64,000 nucleotides of DNA, from contig NW_020656077.1 in assembly GCF_003589595.1 (NCBI RefSeq), forward strand, positions 4,461,538-4,525,537. Reading direction: 5' to 3'. This document shows positions 1-11,665 of this stretch, one piece after another (position 1 is the first letter of the stretch; each line of letters opens with the position of its first letter). The notes beneath the pieces were generated by a model. The model was given only the letters and a program-made list of their open reading frames with translations. It was not told where the DNA came from and searched no databases. The stretch is from Hyposmocoma kahamanoa (Eukaryota > Arthropoda > Insecta > Lepidoptera > Cosmopterigidae). Both the position numbers and the translations under genes were made by a program.

Positions 1-816
1 TAACTGCCGTAGCTGCCGTTTGATAGCGGCGCACAAATGAATGACCACCAGAGGCGGCACTTTAATCTGTTGCAACATTTTCTTGTGACAAATCTTATTT
101 CATTTTGTCCCCTTCTTACACATAGGTCGAGAGAAAAAAACCAGAATCTGCAAGTCGTTTGATTAAACGCGAATGTTACATATAAACCTCGCGTTATCTT
201 GTATATTACACGTCTATGACATGGTACGGATGACGTACAAAACAATTTTTCCAACATTTTGACCAAATCAATATATTTTAATTAAAGAACAATGTAGGCA
301 CTTCTTGTACCAGAGAGGCAACAGTAATAGATGTACCATGACCAAAATTAACGTACAGAAAAATAGTTACGCTACCTTTTCCATTAGAGAAAAGCTGTAG
401 AAAAAACATCCTTAACGTTTGAGCGAGACACACTGATCGACGGCGATTGTTAGATATTAAAAATTAAACTATTTCTTCTTATATAAATCGTTTATAATTT
501 TGTTAAACAAACCAACGTTTCAGGCTTTTTACAGGTCCCATAGTCGCGGCTGAGACTCATCTCAATGGCATTAGCATGTATAATAAGTATGGTATATCTA
601 TGTATATATTCATAAAAAAGTAGCAGTAAGGTTTTTATGTGTGCGCGCTCGCCATGTACTGATGTACACACACGTATAATTTCGCGACGCACTCACGTTG
701 CATAGTACTCGTCGTCTCACGCGCCTTTCGTTACTATGCTAATGTGTGTGTCCGCGCTCACATATAGGTTAGCCGCACTGCTACGTATGAATGAGTGTAC
801 TACTCACAACAAAATA
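1..816. other. Non-coding flank, no gene seen
   Basis: This is AT-rich sequence downstream of the RhoGAP gene end. No open frame with protein-like composition or paired splice sites was found. The only recognisable content is a short fragment of dispersed repeat family B at 481-555, with its diagnostic AAACAAACCAACGTTTCAGG core followed by TTTTTACAGGTCCCAT. Confidence 0.5.
481..555 (+). repeat. Dispersed repeat family B, fragment (copy B1)
   Basis: The stretch shares the family B core seen at eight other places in the window: an AAACAAACC block, then ACGTTTC, then TTTACAGG and CCAT. Only the middle of the element is present. The family class is unknown. Confidence 0.6.
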
Positions 817-2291
817 AGGGTCACTAGAATTTAATCGATTTATTAAATGACATCCAAATATTTCCATTGACACTGAGTGAAATTAATAAAAATTGTAAAT
901 TTTAGATAGTATTAAACAAAAATAGTGTTTAATTGCAATAATTTATTAAAAAAAAACAAGATTAAATGAAAAATGAGAAATTATAGGAATATTTGTAGTT
1001 TAATAAAACATGAAAAATTTGGACAAAATAACATTTTCAAAGTTTCTAGGCTTGTTGTTTAATATCGTATGTGGCCTCCTCTTTTAACTACGCATAACGA
1101 ATAAGGGTATTCGAAAAGGCATGCTCTGGATTAAACGCCGTATATTTTCTTCTGGAATCCACTCCCAGCACGTTTTCAGAGCATTTATGAGATCCTGTTG
1201 TATGTTGATAGGAATGTCACTTTCTCTGACACTTTTCTTTAACTGACCCACAAATACTCAACAGGACTAATGTCTGAATTCCTGACTGACCACTGTAACA
1301 TCTCGATTCCAGCGATAGCTAATGTGTGCATTGTTAATCGCGCCGTATGCGTTCGAGCATTATCTTGCATCAAGATGACCCTGGTCATGCATGCTGTGCG
1401 AATGGAATAATGTGGGATCGTACCATATTCTCAACATAACTTTAAGCCGACACGGTACTCTCGCTAAGAATTACGGGCTCAGTTTTGCGTCTTAGCGTTA
1501 TACCGCCCAGACCATCTAAAATCCGTTTTCCAGATCTCCACTGCGTCGAACGTCATTCGAAAATTTAATCTTAAACTCATCGGTAAAAATCACTGCAGCC
1601 CAGTTTTGAATAGTCCAATCCATGCAAACCTTAAACAATTTGCACAATACGCTGCAGTTAACTGGAGGCGAACCAAGAGTCTTCTTGAATATTACTGGTC
1701 TTCATGGAGTCGATTCTGGATGGTCTGGTCGCTCACACGAGTGCCTATAGATCGAGGTAAGGCGGTTTGTATGGTCCGTGCGGTGGATGTCCGCTCTCTT
1801 CGTGGTGTTAATTTGCCGGTCTTCTTGAGCTATAATAACCCGTACTCTTCCTCGAGCTAGGACGTCTGGTGATATTACTCGTCTCCTGGTACCGGTTCCA
1901 AATATTTTGAACAGCTCGTCGCGGATATCATTAAACCTACAGCGCGCTGACTGTAACCCTCTTGGAGCAAGGTGACAACCCTAGTGGCTGTATTTGCGTT
2001 CATGTGTCTCCGAATACGGGGCATTACGCGATTTAAAAAGCGTTATAAACTGCTTGCACTATAAGTTGAAGAAACACTCTTAAAAGTTAAAAAATTAAAC
2101 AACGTTAAAAGCGTACATTTCAAGTACCTTCAAGAATCCCGATAAAAAAGTTATGGGTACCCACTTGATACCATTTGTCACTATAAATGTTACTGACATT
2201 TGACAAATACCCATAATGTAACATTTACAGATTGTTATAAATACGAAACATAAATAATGCTAGTTTATAGTGCACCTTAACGAGTGGCCCT
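817..2291 (-). mobile_element. Degenerate Tc1-like DNA transposon
   Basis: The ends read AGGGTCACT on the left and, read inward from the right, AGGGCCACT. Each is flanked by the dinucleotide TA expected of a Tc1/mariner target duplication (815-816 and 2292-2293). The 1475-bp length fits the superfamily. The interior encodes a broken Tc1-type transposase on the minus strand. The inverted repeats are recognisable for only about 9 bp, so the outer limits are probable rather than certain. Confidence 0.75.
1070..2040 (-). pseudogene. Tc1-like transposase remnant
   Basis: Read on the minus strand, the N-terminal part shows a helix-turn-helix-like stretch (ATRVVTLLQEGYSQRAVG). The middle shows WAAVIFTDEFKIKFSNDVRR, which contains the first catalytic Asp of Tc1 DDE transposases (FTDE). 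The C-terminal half shows ILMQDNARTHTA with the second Asp, then WSVRNSDISPVEYLW, where Tc1 proteins usually have the Asp-Leu-Asn-Pro-Ile-Glu motif carrying the catalytic Glu. Frameshifts and stops interrupt the frame in several places, so no functional protein can be made. Remaining C-terminal text such as KTCWEWIPEENIRRLIQSMP is typical of the family. Confidence 0.85.
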
Positions 2292-2293
2292 TA

Positions 2294-3363
2294 ATTTGTT
2301 TTGATAGTAGTAGTAATTGTGTCGCTTACCATATAATTATTTTTGTTGCGTTTAGTTTTCCCGTTTTGCAATGACATAAAACACTATCCGTGAAGTGCGA
2401 AGTTGTTTATATATTTTTTTTTATTAATTATTTCCTAAACTAAATGTCGATAGCTTCGAATGCCAACAAAAAATGAGAGAGAAAGGGAAAGTAAAAATCC
2501 TGAGAACAGTTCCACTGATTTTCAGGAAATTTAGCTAAGAACCTTTTAACAACAGAAACCCGACAATTCGGTTTTTCTGTTAGCACGGAAGCTTTTAATT
2601 CCTCTTTTTCGATCGGGGCTAAAAGTACAATTTTCAATCGAATTTATGCCGTAAAAAGCCCTCTCGCTGCGTTTGTGTTATAAAATATAATAGGCTGCCA
2701 TGTGGAGTAATAAGATGCAGGCTTTCGCATCCATGGGACACGTTTCGTCGGCCAACATGCGAAAGTGCGTCAATTAGTGTGTCTTGTCTACTAATTCTAA
2801 ATCCCTTAACAACATAGTCATGATTCGTTTCATAACAAATGCTAAGCAGTTGACTAAATATCTACACTATAATTTTCGTTTCGATCTACGTTTTCTACAA
2901 AATGGGGAAGTATGATTAAAGAATCGAGTTAATTACGTACTACTGTTGTTATTTATGAGTTAAGTCATATCCAAGAAAAGAATAAATAAATAACATAACG
3001 TACATTGACCGTACGTAGCACTTAACGTATAGATAGAGATCGTGAAGCGCAAACATCCATCCAACGACAAGACATGCGAATGTGGTCGTGCGATGAGGTA
3101 GAATAATCGATGTGACATGCGGCCCCGAAGCGGCAAGCGAGCCCCATTAGCGTCATACCGTGATGTAAGTAAAAGCGTCAAAAATTTTGCTCTCCCGTCT
3201 CTGCGTACGGAATTTTAAAAAACAACTGAATCCGAATGCAATTCTTTGTCGTCGAAGAATGCCGTCCGCGGCCTTAAGGAGAACAAAATCTTCGAGTGTC
3301 TGCGTGTTAGTCCTCCGCACCAAAGCGAACGAACACAGTGACACAGTACCGGTGCGCGAGGAT
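2294..3363. other. 3' flank of the RhoGAP gene
   Basis: This region lies downstream of the last exon on the minus strand. It is AT-rich, with short open frames on both strands that lack splice signals and family resemblance. A minus-strand frame at 2440-2637 has protein-like composition but no partner exon or recognised motif. The 3' untranslated region and polyadenylation site of the host gene should fall here. I did not find a convincing signal close to the stop. Confidence 0.4.
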
Positions 3364-3597
3364 TCAAAACAAAAACTCTAGGCAGGCGACAAGCACGTAG
3401 AGAGCAGTGCTCTCTTGGCGCACTTCGCCCGCGCAGTTGGCACGGGGTGGGGGGCAAGATGGCGGCACGAGGTAAGATGGCGGCGAAGGACATGATGGCG
3501 GCGTACCGGCGCGGGGGCGCGTCGTCTCCAGCGAAGGCGCCGGCTGCAGGAACCACTCGGAGCGCGCGCGCATCCGCGAGCGCTGCCGCTCGTGCAC
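3364..3597 (-). CDS. RhoGAP protein, terminal exon (exon 10 visible)
   Basis: This is the likely last coding exon (visible residues 407-483). It follows a GTGCGTAG acceptor and starts in phase 0, matching the phase-0 end of the previous exon. The first residues, VHERQRSRMRARSEWFLQPA, are strongly charged and protein-like. They are followed by a Pro/Ser-rich stretch and a stop at 3364-3366. The exon is far richer in G+C than its surroundings. The start is well supported by phase, but the C-terminal part is less certain. The proline-rich text comes from GC repeats (three GCCGCCAT units) that also give long open frames in other phases, so a further splice or a shifted frame cannot be excluded. 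Confidence 0.65.
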   Translation of the reverse strand: MHERQRSRMRARSEWFLQPAPSLETTRPRAGTPPSCPSPPSYLVPPSCPPPRANCAGEVRQESTALYVLVACLEFLF

Positions 3598-4828
3598 CTA
3601 CGCACCAGCCCACCATCACGTCAACGGCACCACGGCCACTGGGCTTTTCCGCGGCTAATACTATTCGCACGAACGTCGTACTAATACCTCTCCGAAGAAG
3701 TCGTCTCAATCGAAATAGATCGAGCGATGGCTTTCGCACGAATGTACTAGCCGTGTGTTCCGAAACCACACAGGATTCAACAGTTTTATGCACTACAGGG
3801 TGTGGAAACTGTTTCGATTGTATTGTTTATTATATTTGAGTACCCACCCTTATTTGTTCGTAAATGTTATTTGATGAAAACTCGTTAGATGTTGTTAACA
3901 TGAAACAAGAATGTTAGTCTCATTAGTATTAGTAATCCAGCTACTGCGGTTAGACAACAAAATAGGGAAACGCATTAAGTAGGACATACACGGACTGGGG
4001 CACTTTTAGTGCGTTTTGTAATATAAACGTTGATAGGTAAAGTTGACCGTGTGTGTTTGCATAAACAAACTAATAAAGTAGAACCAAATATAAAACCGTC
4101 TACATAACAAGAGTGGGAACAACAAGAAGCGTTGGCTGGGGTTGGAACGAACGGAGGTGCGTCGAGTGCACTGCTAAGCTCGTGTCAAAAACCACACAAG
4201 CATTTGGTGTTTGTTTTAATGGTATATTTAAAAACCTCATCACAGTGCGCAGTGTCCCGACGGGATTACTCAAACTTCAGTACAAAATAACTAACAACTA
4301 TAAGAACAGCTAATCGTTCCTACTCGACTCTTCCAAGAGGGACAGAACGTCATGCAATTCAGAAAAGGACATGCAACTCACTGGTAACTATCCATTTGTC
4401 ATTTAAATTAAAAGCCCTTTTCCTTGCCACGCCGATTTCGCTCTTATGACATTTTTATTGTGACTTATGATACGTGCGCTGACTCCCTATTTCAAGTGAC
4501 AATCAAACAATAGATTCATTGCTCATCCTGAGTAATAATGACACATACAAATTTTGATCCCATTCTAGATAGACAAACTAATGAAACTCGACATTTGTAG
4601 ACAAGCTCTAGGATTAATAATATCATACTTGGGCAATTTCCTTTTAAATTGGGTTTAATTTACATTGCAGTGAAACATCATGGGAAGCGATTTTTTTTAA
4701 GTACAGCATGGTGAACTTTCAATAGTATAACGAAACAAATTATGCACAAACAAAAAACAGGTCGTGCGCCTTCCGAACGACTATCGCTCTGTCTAGGGAA
4801 TTCCGTCACCGTTTTTTTTATATAATAC

Positions 4829-5122
4829 TAAGTGACGGGACGAACATATCGTGTGCCTGGTGGTTAACGACACGCCTGTCCTTAACAGTTGCAATGCCAC
4901 TCAGAGTTTTAAACCACAAAGCTCTGAGTAGTACTGCCACTGCGCCCAATACCATGAAACATAAGTTGACAAGTCCCATGTGCCTGTAATTTGACCAGCA
5001 CCTCTACCCTTCGCTACCGGAACGCAGTAATGCTCACATTACTGCTTCGCGGCAGAAATAGGTAAGGTGACAGTACTTCCCTGAACGAATAATTGCACAA
5101 GGAGCTGTACTGGTACTAAAAT
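4829..5122 (+). repeat. Dispersed repeat family A (copy A1)
   Basis: This is a nearly full copy of a roughly 280-bp family that recurs about ten times in the window. It opens with GTGACGGGACGAAC and CGTGTGCCTGGTGG, contains ACATAAGTTGACAAGTCCCATG in the middle, and ends near GGAGCTGTACTGGTACTAA. No coding capacity, tRNA head or clear terminal inverted repeat was seen, so the class is unknown. Confidence 0.75.
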
Positions 5123-5582
5123 ATCCTAGTTTGTACGTTCCACAAGTTCATCATGCTCAGTACATTTTCGTTACAAAAATTTAAAATTAACGTAAATTGA
5201 GCCTTATCGATAGTTTGAAAACAACATGAATAATCTCATTAATTTTGGAATAAAAAGAGTCCAAGTTAATTTTAAATTTTCATGAATATAATAATTAAGC
5301 AAGCTATTGGACCGGGCAAATATAAATACTTTTTTATATTGCTCAATGTCATTGTGTTTCTTTTTTTTCAATAGTTCGCTGTTTTTTCTGTATAGACGGT
5401 TTTTCTTAAAATATAATCTTAAATTACTAAATCATTCCCCTTACTCCTCAACATACATAATGCGGGAGGAAGATTGCGAGGCCCACACCGTTCTAAAAAC
5501 TGCACTCATCGTCATCATCTACATTCTTCCATGGTTGGATATAGGTGTAGTGTGTGCCATCCATAATGATCTTGGGCCCTAA

Positions 5583-5747
5583 GAGTCGTATTCTAGAACT
5601 CTACTCAATGCTCAAGTCAGGATTGCAATTGAAACACAAGCTCTGGAAATACGACCCTAATGGCAGGGACTTGAGTATGATTTCGAGTGCTTTAAACCAT
5701 ACTCAAATCCTGACTTGAGCATTGAGTAGAGTTCTAGAATACGACCC
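5583..5747. mobile_element. Harbinger-type MITE (family C, copy 1)
   Basis: This is a 165-bp element with long inverted ends. The right end reads inward GGGTCGTATTCTAGAACTCT and the left end differs by one base. It is flanked by TAA on both sides (5580-5582 and 5748-5750). TWA duplications are the hallmark of PIF/Harbinger transposons. There is no coding capacity. Two further copies lie at 15875 and 62940. Confidence 0.85.
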
Positions 5748-6090
5748 TAAGTCTTCTAATCTTAAAATCATTTCAGTTGTGTGCGAATAAAATTTCAATG
5801 GCAGGATTTTGTACATTTGGCATTCTGCTAAAAGTTAAGGTTAGTGTCTTGACAGTGGCTTACTATTCAACCGCCATTGCAATTTTTGGTACCCTGCTGT
5901 TCAATGGCGAAGTCTGCTAATTATTTGCATTAAAAAAAAAAAATTTGAAAACTAAATTGTGAGATAAAAATTAAGATATGGATAGTAATATTCATGATAG
6001 TTTCAGTAATGCAAAATAGATTGTTAGTGATTGAATGAATAAATGACTGCCATTCCACTGACACGGTTGAGGTTCAACTGCCATTGCAAT

Positions 6091-6260
6091 CGAGTTCTCA
6101 GGTTTTCGCGGTTTTTACACTGAAAAAATGTAACTATTTTTTCTTTTTAAATCGCATATATTTGTTTTTTCAAACCAACCAATGTTTCGGGTCCTTTACA
6201 GGTGCCATGTTTAGTCAGACATGGGACTTATCAAAGCCCGCGAAACGTTGTTGTTTGAAA
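6091..6260 (+). repeat. Dispersed repeat family B (copy B2)
   Basis: The copy shows the order of blocks typical of the family: GAGTTCTCAGGTTTTCGCGG, an AACTATTTTT block, a TCGCATATATTTGTTTTTTC block, then AAACCAACCAATGTTTCGGG and TTTACAGGTGCCATG. The end is an inverted echo of the centre (GCCCGCGAAACGTTG). Confidence 0.7.
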
Positions 6261-7398
6261 CCGTTTGAAAAGCAAGGTTTTGGTGCCTTGTAATTTAAAA
6301 ACTACAATATAATTGCCGAAAAACTAATTATTAATGTCGTTTAAAATCTGGCGAATATTATTTTAACAACATTTGTAGGTATAGATAGAAAACTCAGGCA
6401 TTCACAGAACTAGTGGGAGAGAAATCCTCAGAAGTTCCATGAAGAAAACTGTCTATCATCAACATAATAAATTATAAGAAAAATACCAGCAGTTCTGTCA
6501 ACAGAACTGTACAACAGAACTAGTGGGATTAGTAGAAGACAGGCATAGACATTAGCTGTCAGATTGTGTCTACAAAATGTTTGATTAGTTTATGTCTAAA
6601 TCAGAATAAAACTTCGTTCGTTTGTATGGAGGTCATTTACACGGCGGAGCCAAACCACTTGACAGGGGGGAAAAGGCACTAAGCTAAGTGCTTTTTTTTT
6701 GAAGTGAGAAATAGTTACGGGTAGTCCATGTCGCTTTTAGAGACAGTACAGTAAAGAGAGAGTATTGGGCGGTGGTGTGGGCACTACAAGTGGATACTGA
6801 TTAAACAACTCGTCACCATCCATCACTTATAGTACACATCCTTGAGTGTGCGCTAGAATTCAAACACATTGTTATATACAAATTGTATGCCAATCGACTC
6901 AACGTCAAAACATAAGTCATAGGTATATCTGATAGCCTTGATTCACTAATTTACTTTATGGGACGATGTAATCAGTTAAAGAGTCAAAAATATTGATAAT
7001 TTAGTGATTAACTGCGTACGTGACAAAGATGCACACTTTCTTCGATGTCGTAAGTAACTTAAATGTTAGAAGCATTTCGAGATAAATTTATAATAATTTA
7101 CACTTACTATTATAATTCATACAGCTGCTACATTCGCCATAAATGTATGATCATAATATTTTTTTTAAGTAAAATTACAGTACTAATTACGATGTTATTA
7201 ATGTAGTGCAATTGTGAATTTTATCGTTCAGATTTTTTACTTGTATAGTTACTTAGTTGCATTGGCGTTTCATTCCATTATCAAATCAACCCACTCTCAC
7301 GTTGTAACAGCCTCACGTGCTATGTCACGCAAGTTATCATATTCAATAAGATAATGAATTACACAAAGGCTTATTGTACACCAGTGTCAACTTAAGAG

Positions 7399-7510
7399 AG
7401 TCACCAAAGAGTACACGGAATCGTATTAAGCCGGTGAGAAAAAGCTTTATGACTTAAAACTCTTTCTGTTCGGCTCAAGCCGATTCCGCGTTAAATATGG
7501 TGACTGCCTT
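7399..7510. repeat. Small foldback (possible MITE)
   Basis: Two arms are imperfect inverted copies: AGTCACCA with CGGAATCG near 7400-7430, and CGATTCCG with TGGTGACT near 7482-7510. The total is about 110 bp. No convincing target duplication was found. Confidence 0.4.
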
Positions 7511-7744
7511 GACAGAAAAATCAGTAATCGGATCTCTAGTACTATAGTGCCTATAGTTTATTCGCGTTAAAAATGCGGTAGAAAATTTAAACTGACCAAC
7601 CAGATAACTTTACTCATAGTATATAATTCAGCCAATTTCCATTTAGTACTGTACTTCACTGTGATTAAGGCCTAGAATTGGCCAATTTGAATTCCCCGCG
7701 AAAACTTCACGAAACTAACCATTTTATTGTGTACGGGAACATAC

Positions 7745-7867
7745 CTGTGGCAAGTACGAGAGACTTTTAGTGGCTTCAGCATACTTGTTGATAGCGCGGA
7801 GTTCTTCGAGCGTCATTTGGGGGCTGGAGTTGCTACGGGACGATTGTGATGAGGAGCTCACTGATAT
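7745..7867 (-). CDS. RhoGAP protein, exon 9 visible
   Basis: This 123-bp exon encodes 41 residues (visible 366-406). A TGTTTCAG acceptor precedes it and a GTATGT donor follows. It begins and ends in phase 0, consistent with its neighbours. The sequence has a serine-rich start (ISVSSSSQSSRSNSS) and then a helical, acidic stretch (MTLEELRAINKYAEATKSL) that looks conserved rather than random. The part lies C-terminal to the catalytic domain, and its role is unknown. A disordered linker plus a helical segment is an inference from composition. Confidence 0.85.
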
Positions 7868-8993
7868 CTGAAACATTTCAACGTTTCTATCTAGTTTCGC
7901 GTCGCCAAAATTGAACATCACGACCTGGACTATATTTGGACCTTACATTCGTTGCTGGAACTTACTTTTCCCCTTTTTTTCATGCAGACACTCATAGCAT
8001 TACACTAGAGAAACCCTGTATCGTGGGTGCCATGGACATACTAATAGACAACCACAAATTACATCCAAACTCACGAGAGAAGAAAATGTAGGTCATACAA
8101 ATATTTCTCTCGACCCGGGAAAGCGTGGTGACCGTTCGGCCGTGGAAGCAGTTACTTTTCTGTTCTTTACTAAGGGATTGTACTCATCAGTGCGGACTGT
8201 ACCCACCTTTTGGATATACGAACAACATGTTAAATTTAATGAATTATTTGCTACCTCAGACCCGTTTTCATTTAATTTGCCTTAGGAGAAGCTTTTCGTG
8301 AAAAGGAAAAAAAAATATTACAAAACTAAACCATAGCTATTAAAAAAATGATTAGTAATTAATTAAACAAAAACACCTCAGCTATACGAATATTACACTT
8401 ATACATTTATAATTTATATGTTCATGTTATCTTGTTTTATAAGAGATATCGCATCTTGAAACAATAACGTCACTAAAGGAAACAGTAAATGTTTAAGTTT
8501 CTGGAAATAAGATTTAAATTTTAAAAAAGGTGCGGTTTTCGTTTAGTGTCTCTTTGAGGATTATTTTAAATATAAACCAGGTACTCTCTGTCAACCATTG
8601 AAAGGTACAATCAAATATGAAAATGCAACTAAAATTTTGAAAACAATGGCCAAAAATCGGCAATTAACGGCACGATGCAGGTCCCCAATACGCGGTACTG
8701 AATGATCTCAATGCAGTGTCGATATACTACACGAAAGTGTCAACTTTTGAGAAATGGTTATTAAATTTAGTTTTTATTGAATGTTTCGCCACTAATTTGT
8801 TATAATTATTTTAATACAAAGATCGAACACTTAGAAAAAAGTTGTTTCGATCCGGCCGGATTTGAGTCGACGTCGCCTAGCAAACCGTGCCAGACGCTAT
8901 GCCAACTAGGCCACGGAACGAGCCTTAGTGTCGGTGTTGTTTTCAATGCGCGATATCCAAAACTATTAAAATAATTATAAGTGATGTGCGTAC
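7868..8993. other. Intron 8 of the RhoGAP gene (1126 bp)
   Basis: This AT-rich intron separates visible exons 8 and 9. The only recognisable feature is a tRNA-like sequence on the minus strand at 8842-8925. Nothing else is seen in 7868-8840. Confidence 0.6.
8842..8925 (-). repeat. tRNA-like sequence (SINE head or tRNA pseudogene)
   Basis: On the minus strand the sequence contains TGGCCTAGTTGGCATAGCG, a good RNA polymerase III A box. Some 35 bases later comes GACTCAAATCC, a weakened B box. A possible anticodon stem is CTGGC/GCTAG with a 7-base loop lacking the usual T33. The acceptor ends do not pair well, so it is not called as a working tRNA gene. Confidence 0.55.
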
Positions 8994-9154
8994 CTTAAAG
9001 ACGCTCTCTTCGAGCGAGATCGAGAGTCGAGTGCAGGAGTCGAGAAGGCTGTGCTCCGGAATGATGCCAAGTCCGAGCACGGTGCCAACGGTGCCGCCGC
9101 CTACAACGCCCATCAGTGCAGGCATCGACTGGCACTCTTCCGACTTAGACAGAC
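8994..9154 (-). CDS. RhoGAP protein, exon 8 visible
   Basis: This 161-bp exon encodes visible residues 312-365. The acceptor is GACGGCAG, and the exon starts with two bases that complete a Ser codon begun in exon 7. It ends in phase 0 at a GTACGC donor. A glycine-rich hydrophobic run (MGVVGGGTVGTVLGLGIIPE) is the most striking segment, followed by a polar region ending in SISLEESVF. An alternative upstream acceptor (CACTTAG) would not match the incoming phase, which supports the start chosen here. Confidence 0.8.
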
Positions 9155-9244
9155 CTGCCGTCGCCACAGTCACATTTCTCCTAAGTGTTCACTGTATAGT
9201 GTCTACCTACATATTGCCTAAGTTTTTTTTTATGATACCAAATA

Positions 9245-9493
9245 AAGGGACGAACATGTCGTCCGCCTGGTAGTAAGCGACACGCCTGTCCGAGCTTTAA
9301 ATCACAAACTGCCACTGCCTGTCACCCTGAGACATAAATTGACAAGTCCCATGTTTGTGTTTGTAACTTTATAAGCACCCTTACCATTCAAAACCGGAAC
9401 GCAGTAATGCTCAAACTACTGTGTGGCGGCAGAGGTACGGTGGAAGTACTTCCCTGTGCGAACTATTTCATAAAGAGCTCTACTGCTACTAAG
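9245..9493 (+). repeat. Dispersed repeat family A (copy A2)
   Basis: The copy has the family A landmarks GGGACGAACATGTCGTCCG, GACACGCCTGTCC, CATAAATTGACAAGTCCCATG, ACCGGAACGCAGTAATGCTC and AGAGCTCTACTGCTACTAA in the same order as A1. A small internal deletion is present near the GCAGTGCCACTC block. Confidence 0.75.
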
Positions 9494-10091
9494 TTATCGA
9501 CGAAGCAACAATTTATGCCCTATATACGTGCAGAACCCAATCGAAGCCATATTCAGCAGTGCACAAAGTATACATACGGTTTGAATAGCTGTACAATATT
9601 GAATTTGTACCAACGTACCGACGAGGTAGTTTAACGGCGAATTTAGTTTCAGTTGCAGCTAGGGTTGCCAAACGTCCTATATTTTAAAAGACGTTCCCAT
9701 TTTCAGACATAAAAATGGATTTCGTTATTGAGAATAAAGGGCAATTTTCGTCCTTTATTTTTGAAAAACAAAATAAGGCAGCCCAATGGAATTTATAGAG
9801 CCACCGCCTAAAACTTCTTTCGACCAAAAAATATTGAAACTGTAATAACAAATTCGAAATTCAACATCGAATGTGAAGAATTTCATCATAGAAAAAGAAG
9901 AAGCTCCCAAAGCAACAAAAATAACAAGTACAGTATAAAAAATCAACTTTGCAATTATTTGTATGACGATGGTTTTTTTACTTTTGTTCACTATTAAACA
10001 ACTAAATATTTATTATTTGCTTTAATAATCTACAACAATACGTTGCGTATTTTTTATTATTATTTATAAACATCGCTACTAACATCGACAT

Positions 10092-10238
10092 CAGCCCCTG
10101 TAGCATGGCTACGCATGATAGGCGCGACGCGCGCGATAAAATTGAAATAAGCGCGCGCTATTGGCTGTCTCAATCAGATCTAATTTAGACATTTTTATCT
10201 CGCGCTTTTTATCATGCGTAGCCATGCCGCGGGGGCTG
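10092..10238. mobile_element. MITE with about 29-bp inverted ends
   Basis: The left end reads CAGCCCCTGTAGCATGGCTA, continuing CGCATGATA. The right end read inward is CAGCCCCCGCGGCATGGCTA followed by CGCATGATA. The arms enclose a GC-rich alternating CG stretch (GCGCGACGCGCGCG). A CAG start recalls hAT or CACTA-like elements, but no matching 3- or 8-bp target duplication was found, so the superfamily is left open. Confidence 0.75.
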
Positions 10239-11627
10239 AAGTATCAATTAATGTAAGGGACAAACCACGGTTTTTCTGAAGAGCCAAAAAACGATTTTAT
10301 TTTTTTAAATCTGTCTATAACGTTTTACTGTCTGCTCCAATTTTGATTGTGTCTAAAGCAAGGTTTCTTCGAATTTCCTATTCTTTCATGCTATAAACGA
10401 AAGGTTTAGAAATGCCTATTGGTTTAAAATATACTATGTCCCTTACAATAAAAAACATTTTTACTTGTGCCTTATGTTACTAATATTTTATATGTAGACG
10501 GTCGTGTAAGCAGGATGAGAAATAGAAAATTATACGTAACTCTATTGTAAAAAAACCTTTATAATAAAATTACGTGTAATTTTCTAATTTTCAAATTTCA
10601 GGACATGCAATATTTCAAACCACTGGGCATTTTAATAATACCAATTTAATTGAACATGATGTCTCTTTTTTCTATCCTTGGTCCTTTATATCTCATGATA
10701 TCCTCCAAAATACAAAACGGGACCACCAGCTCACCAACCCTTGTTGTAACACACCACGTAATCAAATCTAGCTAAGTGACTTTTCACCTATGTATATGTA
10801 AATTACAGTAGTGATTTGAAACTTATTACCAGTGAACGGAATTGACGGAGTTCTTAGTGTGGACATACCTATTTCGTGAAATGATAAATTTAATATTTTT
10901 AGCGAACCGACCGAACAAATTATCGTATGTGTATATTTCCATATAGTCTTTTTAAGCTCAGTTTTACATTTAAATTCTAAATTTAAATGTGACTGTTTTT
11001 GGCGCCTTTTCTTTGCTTTACTTTTATTGTATCTGTTTTTGGATTGACAGCTGTACGTGTTTTGTAATAAATTAATAAACTGTAAGTAAATTTACGTCGG
11101 TCTTCCGCATTCTTTGTTAGCATCCACACCAACCCATTGATACAGTTCGCTACAATATGTATGTTATTTTGTTAGCAAGTATGCAAATCGTTAAAACCTT
11201 AAAATGGTTAAATGTATTTGAACGCGTTTCCTTTTATTACTGCTTATTTCTAAATATTCCGAAATATAGGTTGTCTCGTGTTTATTTTTTAAAGGACTAA
11301 CGTATTTAAGTATCTATAGAAACACAACAAGAATATTATTTTTTGAGACAATAATTTGTCGCCAATATACTCAAATTTCAATAAATAATACGCATATTTA
11401 AAAGTAATCTGTTCCGAGAAGTATCGGGATTTGTAGAAGGGATTGTCCACATTATTCTTCAGTTTAGCTAAATTAATTCTCTCACTTCCGATCACCGCTT
11501 AATGCACATACGCGCAAACATGTATCACCTACTTATCCTACATCCTTAACTATGTGACCAACTAGCACAATTGCTGTAGAGACATAGTATAAAAAGACCA
11601 AGCAGGGCAACTCTCGCCTGTGAGACA

Positions 11628-11665
11628 TCAATGCCTACACTCCAGTCGGAGCGTAGGCATTGATG
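11628..11665. repeat. Perfect 15-bp hairpin
   Basis: CATCAATGCCTAC at the left and GTAGGCATTGATG at the right form an inverted repeat around a 10-14 base loop (ACTCCAGTCGGAGC). The loop itself can pair CTCC with GGAG. It may be part of a decayed repeat, and no function is assigned. Confidence 0.6.

Larger units (their letters stand above)
3598..7744. other. Intron 9 of the RhoGAP gene (4147 bp)
   Basis: This is the intron between visible exons 9 and 10. It holds a family A repeat (4829-5122), a Harbinger-type MITE (5583-5747), a family B copy (6091-6260) and a small foldback (7399-7510). In 3600-4828, 5123-5580 and 6261-7398 I see nothing beyond AT-rich unique-looking sequence with short spurious frames. 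Confidence 0.6.

Noticed and set aside
2440..2637. Minus-strand frame with KEELKASVLTEKPNC
   Set aside because: The composition is protein-like, but no acceptor or donor gives a phase compatible with the RhoGAP gene, and no family is recognised.
3447..3839. Plus-strand open frame of 130 codons starting near ATGGCGGC, with a GAG|GTAAGA donor-like site
   Set aside because: It overlaps the minus-strand terminal exon of the RhoGAP gene, whose phase fits. The plus frame is explained by GC-rich repeats and shows no family resemblance.
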